64,000 nucleotides of DNA from NCBI GenBank assembly GCA_005883575.1, contig VBFH01000031.1, positions 16,139 through 80,138 of the forward strand, written 5' to 3'. The notes beneath the pieces were generated by a model, which was not told where the DNA came from, did not search any database, and saw only the letters and a list, made by a program, of their open reading frames with translations. Both the position numbers and the translations under genes were made by a program. Below are positions 8,256-16,234 of this stretch, piece by piece (within the stretch, counting starts at the first letter, position 1; each line of letters begins with the position of its first letter). The stretch is from Chloroflexota bacterium. Its GTDB lineage: Bacteria > Chloroflexota > Dormibacteria > Dormibacterales > Dormibacteraceae.

Positions 8256-10045
8256 TCGAGACCCCGCACCAGACGCTGGACCCAATCACCCTGGAGGTCG
8301 TCCGCAACAAGCTCGACGCGGTCGCCGACGAGATGGAGATCACGCTTCTCAAGAGCTCCCATTCGGCGATCGTGAAAGAGGCACTCGATGCGTCGGCAGC
8401 CATCTTCGACGCCGCCGGTGATCAAGTGGCCCAGGCCGCTGCATCGCCGATTCACCTCGGGATGATCATTCCGGCGGTCCAGCGCTTCGTTGAGAAATTC
8501 CCGACGCACACCATGCGGGATGGCGACGTCTACGTGTTGAACGACCCCTTTGACGGAGGGACCCACTTGCCAGACCTCGTGATGACGATGCCTGTCTTCG
8601 CGGGGGATCGCTTGATCGCGATGGTGACCGCGATCACTCACCACCAGGACATGGGCGGACGAAGCCCGGGTTCAACGCCGGTGGACGCGCGCGAGATCTA
8701 CCAGGAGGGCCTTCGCATCCCACCGCTGAAGCTGTATGACGAAGGCCGGCTGAACACGACGCTCATGGAGCTGATCTCTCGAAACGTGCGCATCCCCGAT
8801 GTCGTGATCGGGGACATCTTCGGACAGTTTGCCGCCTGCCATGTGGGCAAGAAGGGAATGCTCTCGCTGGCAGAGCGACTCGGCCCAGATACGCTTGCGA
8901 CTTACACGCGCGAGCTCCTCGATCGCGCCGAAAGATTGACCCGCCAGTCCCTGGAAGCGATTCCAGACGGCACCTATCACTTCGTGGACTACCTCGACAA
9001 CGACGGGGTCGAGCTCGATCGCCTGGTAAGGATCGAAGTCACCGCGACGATCGCAGGCTCCGAGCTCACGGTCGACTTCACTGGCTCGGACTCCCAGGTC
9101 GCGGGCCCGATCAACTGCGTTCCGGCATCGACACTGTCGGCCGTGTACTACATCGTCAAGGTCGCGATCGATCCCGATGTCCCGAACAACGCCGGTTGTT
9201 ACCGGCCGGTTCACGTTGTCCTGCCTGAGGGCAGCATCGTGAACGCCAGGCCTCCCGCGGCGGTCAACTCACGCTCGGTGGTCGTCCGCAGAATCGTGGA
9301 CTGCCTGCTGGGGGCACTGAACCAGGCTTTGCCTGGAAGACTGCCGGCGGCCTCCAATGGTCATCCCCTTGTGATGTCGATGGGTGGCGTCGATCCCGCC
9401 GACGGACGCACCTACGTGACCGCGGAGATCGGCGCCGGAGGGATGGGCGCACGGCCGACGAAGGATGGGGTGGAAACGATCCAGACCGACACGTCGAATG
9501 CTCAGAACATCCCCGCGGAAGCGCTCGAGCTCGAATTTCCAATCCGGGTCGCCCACTGGCGGTTGCGAGATGACTCAGGCGGCGCCGGGCAGTTCCGGGG
9601 CGGACTCGGGTTCGAGAAGCGTTTCGAGGTCCTGCGCGGGGCGGCTCGGGTTTCGCACCGAGGGGAGCGGCACCGGACCGCCCCCTGGGGATTATTCGGC
9701 GGCGGCGCCGGCGCCAGCGCGAAATCGTTACTCCTACCTGACGGCGAAGCGCCGGTTCTGATCCCGTCGAAGCTTGAGTTCACGATGCATCCTGGCGACG
9801 TGCTCGACGTGTGGACTACAGGCGGCGGAGGCTATGGCGACCCGCTCGAACGGGCGCCTCAAGCCGTGCTCGCCGATGTGCTCGACCGCAAGGTGAGTGT
9901 GAGCTCCGCGCGAATCGACTATGGGGTGGTGATTGAAGGCCGCGAGGTCGTTGAGGAGGCCACCTCGGCGCTGCGCGACGAACTCCGCCGCAAGCGAGGG
10001 CCCATCACGTGGCGGTACGACCGAGGACCGCTCGGCCGGGAATGA
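8252..10045 (+). CDS. hyuB: hydantoinase/oxoprolinase beta subunit (HyuB type), copy 1
   Basis: The 597-residue product is the HyuB partner of the preceding gene. Family features: DPITLEVVRNKLDAVADEME at the start, SSHSAIVKEALDASAAIFD, NDPFDGGTHLPDLVM, HHQDMGGRSPGS (a metal-site region in relatives) and the C-terminal TGGGGYGDPLER signature. It overlaps HyuA1 at ATGA (8252-8255) and the alanine-racemase-like gene at 10042-10045, so all three are coupled. Length is normal for the family. Confidence 0.9.
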   Translation: MIETPHQTLDPITLEVVRNKLDAVADEMEITLLKSSHSAIVKEALDASAAIFDAAGDQVAQAAASPIHLGMIIPAVQRFVEKFPTHTMRDGDVYVLNDPFDGGTHLPDLVMTMPVFAGDRLIAMVTAITHHQDMGGRSPGSTPVDAREIYQEGLRIPPLKLYDEGRLNTTLMELISRNVRIPDVVIGDIFGQFAACHVGKKGMLSLAERLGPDTLATYTRELLDRAERLTRQSLEAIPDGTYHFVDYLDNDGVELDRLVRIEVTATIAGSELTVDFTGSDSQVAGPINCVPASTLSAVYYIVKVAIDPDVPNNAGCYRPVHVVLPEGSIVNARPPAAVNSRSVVVRRIVDCLLGALNQALPGRLPAASNGHPLVMSMGGVDPADGRTYVTAEIGAGGMGARPTKDGVETIQTDTSNAQNIPAEALELEFPIRVAHWRLRDDSGGAGQFRGGLGFEKRFEVLRGAARVSHRGERHRTAPWGLFGGGAGASAKSLLLPDGEAPVLIPSKLEFTMHPGDVLDVWTTGGGGYGDPLERAPQAVLADVLDRKVSVSSARIDYGVVIEGREVVEEATSALRDELRRKRGPITWRYDRGPLGRE

Positions 10046-11139
10046 GGCCGGGTCACCACACACAGAACCGCTTCGACGTCGACCTGAGAGCGATCGCCGC
10101 GAACGTTGCCACGGTTCGCCGCAGCATCGGCGCCGGGGTCTGGCTCTGTGTCGCTCTGAAAGCAGATGCCTACGGTTTCGGCCTCCTGCCGGTGGCGAAG
10201 ACCGTTCTCGACGCGGGCGCTGACGCGGTGGCGGTTGGTTCCGTCGCCGACGGCATCACGCTCAGGCAGCATCGGATCAGGGCGCCCATCCTAGTCTACG
10301 GCGGTGAACGCTTGGGCCCTTCGTCGGTGCGCGAGCTCGAGCAATACCGCCTGATCGGGACAGTCCATAATGCCGATTCGCTTCGCATGTGCAGGCAATC
10401 GGCGCGTCGCGGCCTCGAGGTGATGATCGAAGTCGACGTCGGTCTTTGGCGCTTGGGCTTCGATCGCCACGATGTCGCCCAGGTCGCCGAAGCTATACGA
10501 GCGGAAGACGCACTCCGGCTACGCGGAATCTACACGCATATGCGAGTTGAAGCGCGACCCGATGCGCGCGGAATGAAGAACCAGTTCGCCGCTTTTCTGG
10601 CAGCGCTGAGGAGCGCCGGTCCGGTTCCCTTGACCATCGCGGCGAGCAGCCGCGTCCTCGATCGCTCGTCGGCGATGGTTTTGAACGGCGTTGACGTCGG
10701 CCGGGCCGTGTACGGTCTGCTTCCTTCGAGAAGCGGGCGGCTGGGGCCGCGGCTCAAGCCGGCATTCGCGCGACTGCGCTCGCAACTGACAACGCTCAAG
10801 CCGGTCCCCCCGCAAAGCCGCACCGGGAGCCTCGCCGCGGTACGTCTGCTTGGCGTCATACCTTTTGGGCGCGCCTCCGGCATGCCGGGAATCAGCGTAG
10901 GAGCCGTACTCATACGCGGCCGTCGCGCGAGGGTCGTCGGCGCCCCTTCTCTAGAACACACGCGCATCGACCTGAGCCGGCACCCGACAGCTCGCGTTGG
11001 CGACGAGGTGGTCGTGTTGGGTCGGCAGGGCACGGCCGAGATCAGCGCGGCCGAGGTACTCCGTGCGCATCCCGAGCTCCCGGATTCAGCGCTTGCCCTC
11101 CAGGTCGGGGCTGCGGTTGAACGCTTCTATCTCAGTTAA
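10042..11139 (+). CDS. alanine-racemase-fold protein lacking the usual catalytic Tyr
   Basis: The 365-residue protein follows the alanine racemase pattern: an N-terminal barrel with the PLP lysine in LCVALKADAYGFG (Lys40), EVDVGLWRLGF, and a C-terminal beta domain with ISVGAVLIRGRRARVVGAPS and GDEVVVLGRQG. The motif VGYADG, which carries the second catalytic residue (Tyr), reads IPFGRASG (residues 273-280), and the ISMDQ loop reads PSLEH. It probably binds PLP but should not be a standard alanine racemase. The ATG at 10042 overlaps the HyuB1 stop; an in-frame GTG-type start further up lies inside HyuB1 and is unlikely. Coupling to HyuAB suggests a racemase or epimerase for the ring-opened product or its precursor. 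Confidence 0.7.
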   Translation: MRPGHHTQNRFDVDLRAIAANVATVRRSIGAGVWLCVALKADAYGFGLLPVAKTVLDAGADAVAVGSVADGITLRQHRIRAPILVYGGERLGPSSVRELEQYRLIGTVHNADSLRMCRQSARRGLEVMIEVDVGLWRLGFDRHDVAQVAEAIRAEDALRLRGIYTHMRVEARPDARGMKNQFAAFLAALRSAGPVPLTIAASSRVLDRSSAMVLNGVDVGRAVYGLLPSRSGRLGPRLKPAFARLRSQLTTLKPVPPQSRTGSLAAVRLLGVIPFGRASGMPGISVGAVLIRGRRARVVGAPSLEHTRIDLSRHPTARVGDEVVVLGRQGTAEISAAEVLRAHPELPDSALALQVGAAVERFYLS

Positions 11140-11145
11140 GGATCG

Positions 11146-11457
11146 TCAGGGGATCTCCAGCTCGAGAAGCGGTGCGTACTGCTGCGCTCCGAAGACGTCG
11201 GTTTCGCCCGGATCACCGCTTGCTATGGGTCTTCGCATGTTGATCTTGATTGCATTCCCGGGCTCAAAAGCGATGATCGAGATCACGTCGGCCAATTCGA
11301 CTCCGTAGCACGCGGCGATTGCCTCGGGGGTCACGGCACCCGAGTCTAGGACGCGCCGGTATGTCTCCTTGGCGTCGAAAACGATGTCGAACGTCAGATG
11401 GAAGTTGCCCGCGTTCTTGGAGGAGAGACCGCTCGCCAGGTCAGAAAGCTTACTCAG
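11146..11457 (-). CDS. DUF4387 protein, copy 1
   Basis: This protein of about 103 residues is a DUF4387 member, recognisable from SSKNAGNFHLTFDIVF, EPGNAIKINMRRPI and the C-terminal GETDVFGAQQYAPLLELEIP. The family has no established activity, and these proteins nearly always accompany a DUF1446/AtuA-type partner. Here it follows DUF1446 copy 1. The start is uncertain: alignment with copies 2 and 3 puts it at the CTG at 11457 (CTGA overlap with the DUF1446 stop), a rare start codon, with no ATG/GTG/TTG in a better place. It converges with the racemase-like gene, leaving six bases between stops. Confidence 0.8.
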   Translation of the reverse strand: MSKLSDLASGLSSKNAGNFHLTFDIVFDAKETYRRVLDSGAVTPEAIAACYGVELADVISIIAFEPGNAIKINMRRPIASGDPGETDVFGAQQYAPLLELEIP

Positions 11458-12824
11458 CTGACGCTCTCCACCTCTACGCGGCAGCAGTCGAAGGGATTGG
11501 CGATGGTGACCAGGTGATCGATTGTCCACCGGTATGCCTCCTGGTCCGGCGAGAGGACCTCATCACCCGGAAGAGCGGCACCGCCTCCCTTACCGAACTT
11601 GCCACCGTACTGTGCTCGGAGTGACCCGTACTTCACCAGCTTGGCGATTCGGGTTGCCGTCCCTTCGTCCGGTGCGATGGCCTGGGCGAGAACTGCGATC
11701 TCGTGCCCCGAATTGGCGTTCATCAGGTCGCGAGCGCCCATGATTGCGTCTCTCCCATATACGGAAAAGTGAAGCTGCCATCCGTCGGCGCCGACCACCC
11801 GCACGACCTCGCGGCGGATGTCCTCGAGGATCTCGTTGATGTGCGCGATCGCTACCGGGTCGCGAAAGCCGAATATAACCACCTTGCGGGCGCCGACCCA
11901 GCCCGAACCTTCCACCTTGACTCGATACTCGGCCGCTTCGACCCACCGCGAACCGGTGACCCTGACCACTCGATCCGACATCGCCTCGTATGCGACATGG
12001 GTCATGTCGACCATGCCTCCAGGCCCTGCCTGGTGAAATGGGTCGAGGCGTTCATAAAGAGTGTGGCCCGTCACCGAAGCGGGCGTGCACCGCATCGCCG
12101 GGTGAAGAGGCTCGACGGTGAATCCGTCCACATCGACGATTCCTATCACCGACTCCCGCTGCAGAGGCGGAGTCGCGACTAGCGGTCCACACTCGATGCA
12201 TTTGCCCATGTGCAGCGAAAGGCCGCGCTCCAGGCCTAACCACACTGGGTGAGCTGCGAAGAGCACGTCGTCACACGACCTCCCAGCGATGATCACGTCG
12301 GCGCCATCGTCAAGGGCGCGCAGGTAGGGCTCAACTCCGATCATGGCGACAGCGTTCGCGGTCTCATCGATCACCTGGTCGGTAAGCGGCCACGGCGCCC
12401 CCAGCGGTGCCGAGTACGCAACGCGATCTCGAAGCCAGTCCTTGGTGACCTGGCTGTAGATGCGCGCGATCTTCAACGGCCCGAGGCGTTCGCGCCGGAT
12501 CGTCGCCGACACAAGGTCGAAATAGAGGTCAACCGCCTTGTCGAGACCTGCCCCGCCCGCTGAGCCAACAATCATCCGGGCGCCGCACGCGCGGGCACCC
12601 ATGAGCATGGTGGTAAGGTCCTGGTCCTCCCACTCGCGGAGGTTGTACCAGTGCCCAGAGCCGAGATAGAACGGACCGATGTCACCGGAGCCTGCATCCG
12701 CGGCAACGACGTCAGGACGCATCTTGATACCGGCCCAGAAAGAATCCGGATGAAAAGGCGTCAGTCCGAGCGAGCCAGAGGCGCAGAGAACCGCGGAGCG
12801 CTTAGCGGCCTGTCCTCGCGTCAT
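11454..12824 (-). CDS. DUF1446 / AtuA-family protein, copy 1
   Basis: The 456-residue product belongs to the acyclic-terpene-utilisation AtuA family (DUF1446). Conserved landmarks are AADAGSGDIGPFYLGSGHW near residue 40, MIVGSAGGAGLDKAVD, IIAGRSCDDVLFAAHP, GKCIECGPL, and HFSVYGRDAIMGARD. Together with DUF4387 it forms a two-gene unit of unknown chemistry found in catabolic clusters. It overlaps the IclR regulator upstream by ATGA (12821-12824), so regulator and enzyme are translated together. Its C-terminus differs most from the two paralogues at 18678 and 24183. Confidence 0.85.
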   Translation of the reverse strand: MTRGQAAKRSAVLCASGSLGLTPFHPDSFWAGIKMRPDVVAADAGSGDIGPFYLGSGHWYNLREWEDQDLTTMLMGARACGARMIVGSAGGAGLDKAVDLYFDLVSATIRRERLGPLKIARIYSQVTKDWLRDRVAYSAPLGAPWPLTDQVIDETANAVAMIGVEPYLRALDDGADVIIAGRSCDDVLFAAHPVWLGLERGLSLHMGKCIECGPLVATPPLQRESVIGIVDVDGFTVEPLHPAMRCTPASVTGHTLYERLDPFHQAGPGGMVDMTHVAYEAMSDRVVRVTGSRWVEAAEYRVKVEGSGWVGARKVVIFGFRDPVAIAHINEILEDIRREVVRVVGADGWQLHFSVYGRDAIMGARDLMNANSGHEIAVLAQAIAPDEGTATRIAKLVKYGSLRAQYGGKFGKGGGAALPGDEVLSPDQEAYRWTIDHLVTIANPFDCCRVEVESVS

Positions 12825-13711
12825 CGAGCCGCAGCATCATCCACCCCGACCTGCCATCGGCTACGCCCGAGCAGGTCTGAGATCTCGCGCGTGGCCTTAG
12901 TCAGGTGCGGCGCCCATGCCTTGAGCTTCTCGAGCGTGCAGCGCTCGGCGGGCCCGGCCAGCGTTAGGGCTGCGCTGACCATGCCGCCAGGCTCGGGGAT
13001 CGGCGCCGAGATCGCTGAAATGCCCCGAACGCGATCTTTGACTGCCAACGCGTAGCCGCGGTGCCGGATCTCCTCGAGCTCGTTTGCGAGCGTTGCGCTG
13101 TCCGGAACCCCCGACTCCTCCTGCCGCCGCGTGCTCAATGACCGCAAATAGGCACCGGTTTCCTTGGGCGTGGCGAACGCCAGCAGCACCTTGCCGGTGA
13201 CACCGCTGTGGAGCGGCACGATGCGGCCGATCTCCGCGACCCATCTCACTTCGTGGCCGCTTTCGACCTGCTCGATGCAGACACGGTTCAGACCGGATCT
13301 GACGTTGAGAGTCGCCGTCTCTTCGGTCAGGTCCCGGAGCCTGACCATCCTCGGGTGAGCCAGGGTTCGCACGTCGGCCCGTGCGCTGAGCGAGCGGGCC
13401 AGGCTTAGTACCGACCACGCCAGCGTGTAACGCTGGCTGTCCTCGTCCTGCGCGACGAGATCCTTGCGCTTGAGCGCGGTCAGGATGCGGTGCACTGCGC
13501 TGCCTGTGGAACCTGTTGTTTCGGCAAGCTCGCTGACCGAGCCGTCTCCCCATTCCGCGAGCAGGAACATAATCTCCGCCGCCCTCTCCACCGCCAGGGC
13601 CGACGCGTTGGGTCGCTCAATGACCTTGGGCGAACGGCGCGGCGCCACCGCACTCTTGCCGGCGATCGCGGGTCGCCCACGAGTGGAGATGCGGACTGCG
13701 CCGTTGCTCAA
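12821..13711 (-). CDS. IclR-family transcriptional regulator
   Basis: This 296-residue regulator has a basic N-terminal extension of about 35 residues, a winged helix (AVERAAEIMFLLAEWGDGSV, then SVSELAETTGSTGSAVHRIL) and an IclR effector domain (GRIVPLHSGVTGKVLLAFAT, GYALAVKDRVRGISAISAPI). IclR proteins bind short palindromes and respond to small aromatic or carboxylic acids. It is the only IclR gene in the window and the best candidate for acting on the shared GGAATGnCATTTC-like sites at 14722, 16186 and 32080. The likely start is TTG at 13711 without a clear Shine-Dalgarno; a TAGAGT box lies nine bases upstream. An alternative, slightly shorter start is possible. Confidence 0.87.
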   Translation of the reverse strand: MSNGAVRISTRGRPAIAGKSAVAPRRSPKVIERPNASALAVERAAEIMFLLAEWGDGSVSELAETTGSTGSAVHRILTALKRKDLVAQDEDSQRYTLAWSVLSLARSLSARADVRTLAHPRMVRLRDLTEETATLNVRSGLNRVCIEQVESGHEVRWVAEIGRIVPLHSGVTGKVLLAFATPKETGAYLRSLSTRRQEESGVPDSATLANELEEIRHRGYALAVKDRVRGISAISAPIPEPGGMVSAALTLAGPAERCTLEKLKAWAPHLTKATREISDLLGRSRWQVGVDDAAAR

Positions 13712-13753
13712 TCTGCTGCGACTCTAGAGGCTAGCCTTCCGCCGCACAAGGTG

Positions 13754-14677
13754 TTACTGCTTCCACTCATGGCTGTGGTCAAGCCACCAATGTGCGATCT
13801 CGTCGCGGCGCGCAAACCACACGCCGCCTTTGTTCAGCGCGTGCTCGATGAACTCTCGCAGCGCGTTCGTCCGACCGGCCTGGCCAGTCCAGCGGCTGTG
13901 GAGGCCAACCGACATCATCTTCGGGTACCCGCGCTCGCCTTCGCGATGCAACTCGTCGACCGCCCGCCGCAACATGCCCGAAAACGTGTCAGGCGTGACC
14001 GATCCTTCGGCCAGGATGAATCGGACGTCGTTGTAGGTCTGGCTGTAGGGGATGACCAGATGGCGCTTGCCCTGTGCTTCCGTGAAATAAGGGAGGTCAT
14101 CGTTGTAGGTCTCTGAGTCGTATATGAAACCGCCCTCTTCGACCAGCAGATCCCGCGTCCAGGGTGTGGAGCTATACCGCCAGTACCAGCCGACGGGCCT
14201 TGATCCGGTGGTGCGGCGTATCGCGTCGACGGCGCGGTCGATCTCTTGCCTTTCTTCCTCACGTGTCTTGAAATCGGTTGGTGTGCTCCAGCGGTAGCCG
14301 TGAGAGCACGGCTCATGTCCACGCTCGCGGATCGCACCCGCAACCGCCGGGTTCAGCTCCAGCGCCATGCCACACGCGAAGAACGTGCACTTGATCCTGT
14401 ACTCGTCGAACATGTTGAGTAGGCGCCACACGCCAGCCCGGCTTCCATACTCGTACACGGCCTCCATCGCGAAGTCGCGATGGTCCTTGCCGTAGGCCCA
14501 GTTCAGCTCAGCCAGGCCATCGGTATGTGAGTCGCCGAGCCGCTCGTAGGCCTCCGAGCCTTCCTCGTAGTTGATGACCAGGTTCACCGCAACCTTGGCA
14601 TCGTTGGGCCAGACGACCTTCGGCGGGCGGCCTCCGTAACCGATCAGGTCCCGAGGACGAACCTCAGTTGACTGCAT
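13754..14677 (-). CDS. PuuE-type polysaccharide deacetylase-family hydrolase (allantoinase-like)
   Basis: The 307-residue protein has the NodB barrel in the variant seen in PuuE, the cofactor-free allantoinase: DLIGYGGRPPKVVWPNDAKV, NLVINYEEGSEAY, EYGSRAGVWRLLNMFDEY, CSHGYRW, RPVGWYWRYS and PKMMSVGLHSRW. Members open cyclic ureides or deacylate small amides rather than polysaccharides. The ATG at 14677 is chosen because GGAAGGGAG lies eight bases upstream. One copy of the shared operator-like element lies 45-57 bases before the start. Its presence beside hydantoinase genes supports a cyclic amide or ureide substrate. Confidence 0.8.
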   Translation of the reverse strand: MQSTEVRPRDLIGYGGRPPKVVWPNDAKVAVNLVINYEEGSEAYERLGDSHTDGLAELNWAYGKDHRDFAMEAVYEYGSRAGVWRLLNMFDEYRIKCTFFACGMALELNPAVAGAIRERGHEPCSHGYRWSTPTDFKTREEERQEIDRAVDAIRRTTGSRPVGWYWRYSSTPWTRDLLVEEGGFIYDSETYNDDLPYFTEAQGKRHLVIPYSQTYNDVRFILAEGSVTPDTFSGMLRRAVDELHREGERGYPKMMSVGLHSRWTGQAGRTNALREFIEHALNKGGVWFARRDEIAHWWLDHSHEWKQ

Positions 14678-14717
14678 GGCGCGCACTCCCTTCCATAGCC
14701 CGAGCCCCATTCGGTAT

Positions 14718-14736
14718 AACCGAAATGCCATTCCAT
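14718..14736. promoter_or_regulatory. shared operator-like element, site A
   Basis: On the minus strand the bases read GGAATGGCATTTCGGTT, matching site B at 16186 in 15 of 17 positions. The core (14722-14734) is a near-palindrome, GGAATG-n-CATTTC. It lies between the deacetylase start and the end of the FAD gene, downstream of an AT-rich TAATAT box that may be the -10. The half-sites resemble operators of IclR-type regulators; that assignment is inference. Confidence 0.6.
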
Positions 14737-14740
14737 ATTA

Positions 14741-16141
14741 TCAGCCGCCATCCGGCTGTCCCGGAGACGCGCGACTTCGCGCTGACTTCGCGGCCGATTG
14801 CACATATGCCGCGATGGACTCTGCCGCAATGTATCCAAACGTTGCCGCGGTTGCGAGTCCACCCACGTATCCGCCGTTAGGGCCACCCTGGATTCCCCCC
14901 GCCGTGCTTCCTGCCGCGAACAGACCGGGGATCGCTCGTCCGCCAGGGGCGCGAACAGCCGCGTCCGGGCCGATTTTTGCGCCACCCATGGTGAAAGTGA
15001 TGCCGGGGATGACGCGCGCGGCGTGGAATGGCGGGCGCGAGACCGGGCACGCACCGCGGACGGTGTTGTGTGCGGCAATGGCCCGGGCCAGTCGATCCGG
15101 CTTGCAGGCAAGTCGCTGGGCGAGCCCCGAGATCGTGTCCGAACTGACGAGGTGAGCACCCCTTCTCATGAGCTCCGGATTTGGCGCCGGTAGGCCGAGC
15201 TTGCCGCGGCCGGGTTCGCCGTTCCAGATTTCCTCGTCGAACACAACTGCAAAGCCACGTGGGTCTTCGCTGCGCGCCATTCGTGTGACGAGGCCCACCG
15301 CGGACGTGTCTACGGGGACGCGATCGCCGTGGCGCGTGACAACGACGCCAACCATGCATAGCTCGTCGAGGTGTGGAAACGGCCAGAGCTCGTCGGACTC
15401 GAGCGCATTGATTGACACTAGGTGGCCGTAGACACGACCCAGCCCCACCGCCTCGGCCCCGTTCTCGAGCAGCATGCGCAGGCCGTCACCTGTGCCGGTA
15501 GTCGAGGCGCGCAACAGGCAGAGCCCGGCGTTGGGGCCAACATACCGACTCAACATCTCCTGGTTGGCTTGAAACCCGCCATCGGCAAACAGCACTGTGC
15601 CGGCCTCCAGGCTCGCCTCGCCGGCCTCTGTTTGAAACCCGACTTGCCAGCCGCCGCTGAGCCTGTGGAGCGAGTGCGCGGCAGCGCCCATCCGCAGGTC
15701 GCCTCGCCACTCCCGAAACCGCTCGTAAAGGCGCTGCATCGCCTTCGACGGCCCGAGGTCTGGGAGTAGCCGGCGTCCAGTGCCAACTCGGAACGGCCAG
15801 AGCGTCCAGCGTGTGGCGGGTTCCTCGGTCTTGGCCCGCATCTCGACCCCTTCGGCCTGCAACCAGGGAATGATGTTTCCGGACTGCGAGGCGAGCGCGC
15901 CGGCGAGCTCGTCGTCGATCTCCCCGCTTGTCTCGGCCAGCAACCGCTCGCGTTTCACGTCCGCGGGCGAATCAGGCGGTTCCCACGCGATGTGGAGCAG
16001 ACCTCCTGAGATGACCGCGTTGCCCAGGCCACCGTCGACGTCGCCCTTCTCCAGCACAGTCGCGCGAACTCCGATTTGCTGGAGCCGCCGGGCGGCTACC
16101 ATGCCCGCAAAACCGCCGCCCACGATGACACAAGGATTCAT
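14741..16141 (-). CDS. FAD-dependent oxidoreductase of the fumarate reductase / ketosteroid dehydrogenase flavoprotein type
   Basis: The 466-residue product starts with the FAD-binding motif PCVIVGGGFAGMVAARRL and ends with the family's second FAD segment, AAGSTAGGIQGGPNGGYVGG. TFTMGGAKIGPDAAVR before it matches the active-site region of fumarate-reductase-type flavoproteins that reduce or introduce C=C bonds next to a carbonyl. No signal peptide or heme motif is present, so it is probably cytoplasmic and soluble. The ATG at 16141 is preferred because the nucleotide-binding fold begins there; an in-frame ATG at 16183 is possible. Site B of the shared element lies upstream, facing the divergent ABC gene. 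Confidence 0.8.
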   Translation of the reverse strand: MNPCVIVGGGFAGMVAARRLQQIGVRATVLEKGDVDGGLGNAVISGGLLHIAWEPPDSPADVKRERLLAETSGEIDDELAGALASQSGNIIPWLQAEGVEMRAKTEEPATRWTLWPFRVGTGRRLLPDLGPSKAMQRLYERFREWRGDLRMGAAAHSLHRLSGGWQVGFQTEAGEASLEAGTVLFADGGFQANQEMLSRYVGPNAGLCLLRASTTGTGDGLRMLLENGAEAVGLGRVYGHLVSINALESDELWPFPHLDELCMVGVVVTRHGDRVPVDTSAVGLVTRMARSEDPRGFAVVFDEEIWNGEPGRGKLGLPAPNPELMRRGAHLVSSDTISGLAQRLACKPDRLARAIAAHNTVRGACPVSRPPFHAARVIPGITFTMGGAKIGPDAAVRAPGGRAIPGLFAAGSTAGGIQGGPNGGYVGGLATAATFGYIAAESIAAYVQSAAKSARSRASPGQPDGG

Positions 16142-16182
16142 AGGTCGCAGCCGAACGCCATTAGGACATACATGATCACGCA

Positions 16183-16203
16183 TTTGGAATGCCGTTTCGG
16201 TTG
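16183..16203. promoter_or_regulatory. shared operator-like element, site B
   Basis: TTTGGAATGCCGTTTCGGTTG lies between the divergent FAD oxidoreductase and ABC-transporter ATPase genes. The core GGAATGCCGTTTC (16186-16198) and the flanking GGTT match site A on the other strand. Placement between divergent operons is typical of a site controlling both. Confidence 0.6.
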
Positions 16204-16234
16204 TGGACGGTCGCGCTAGCATGAGGTTGCGAGC

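Noticed and set aside
10009..10044. Earlier start for the racemase-fold gene
   Set aside because: It would lie inside HyuB1 without a ribosome site, while the ATG at 10042 forms the usual ATGA overlap.
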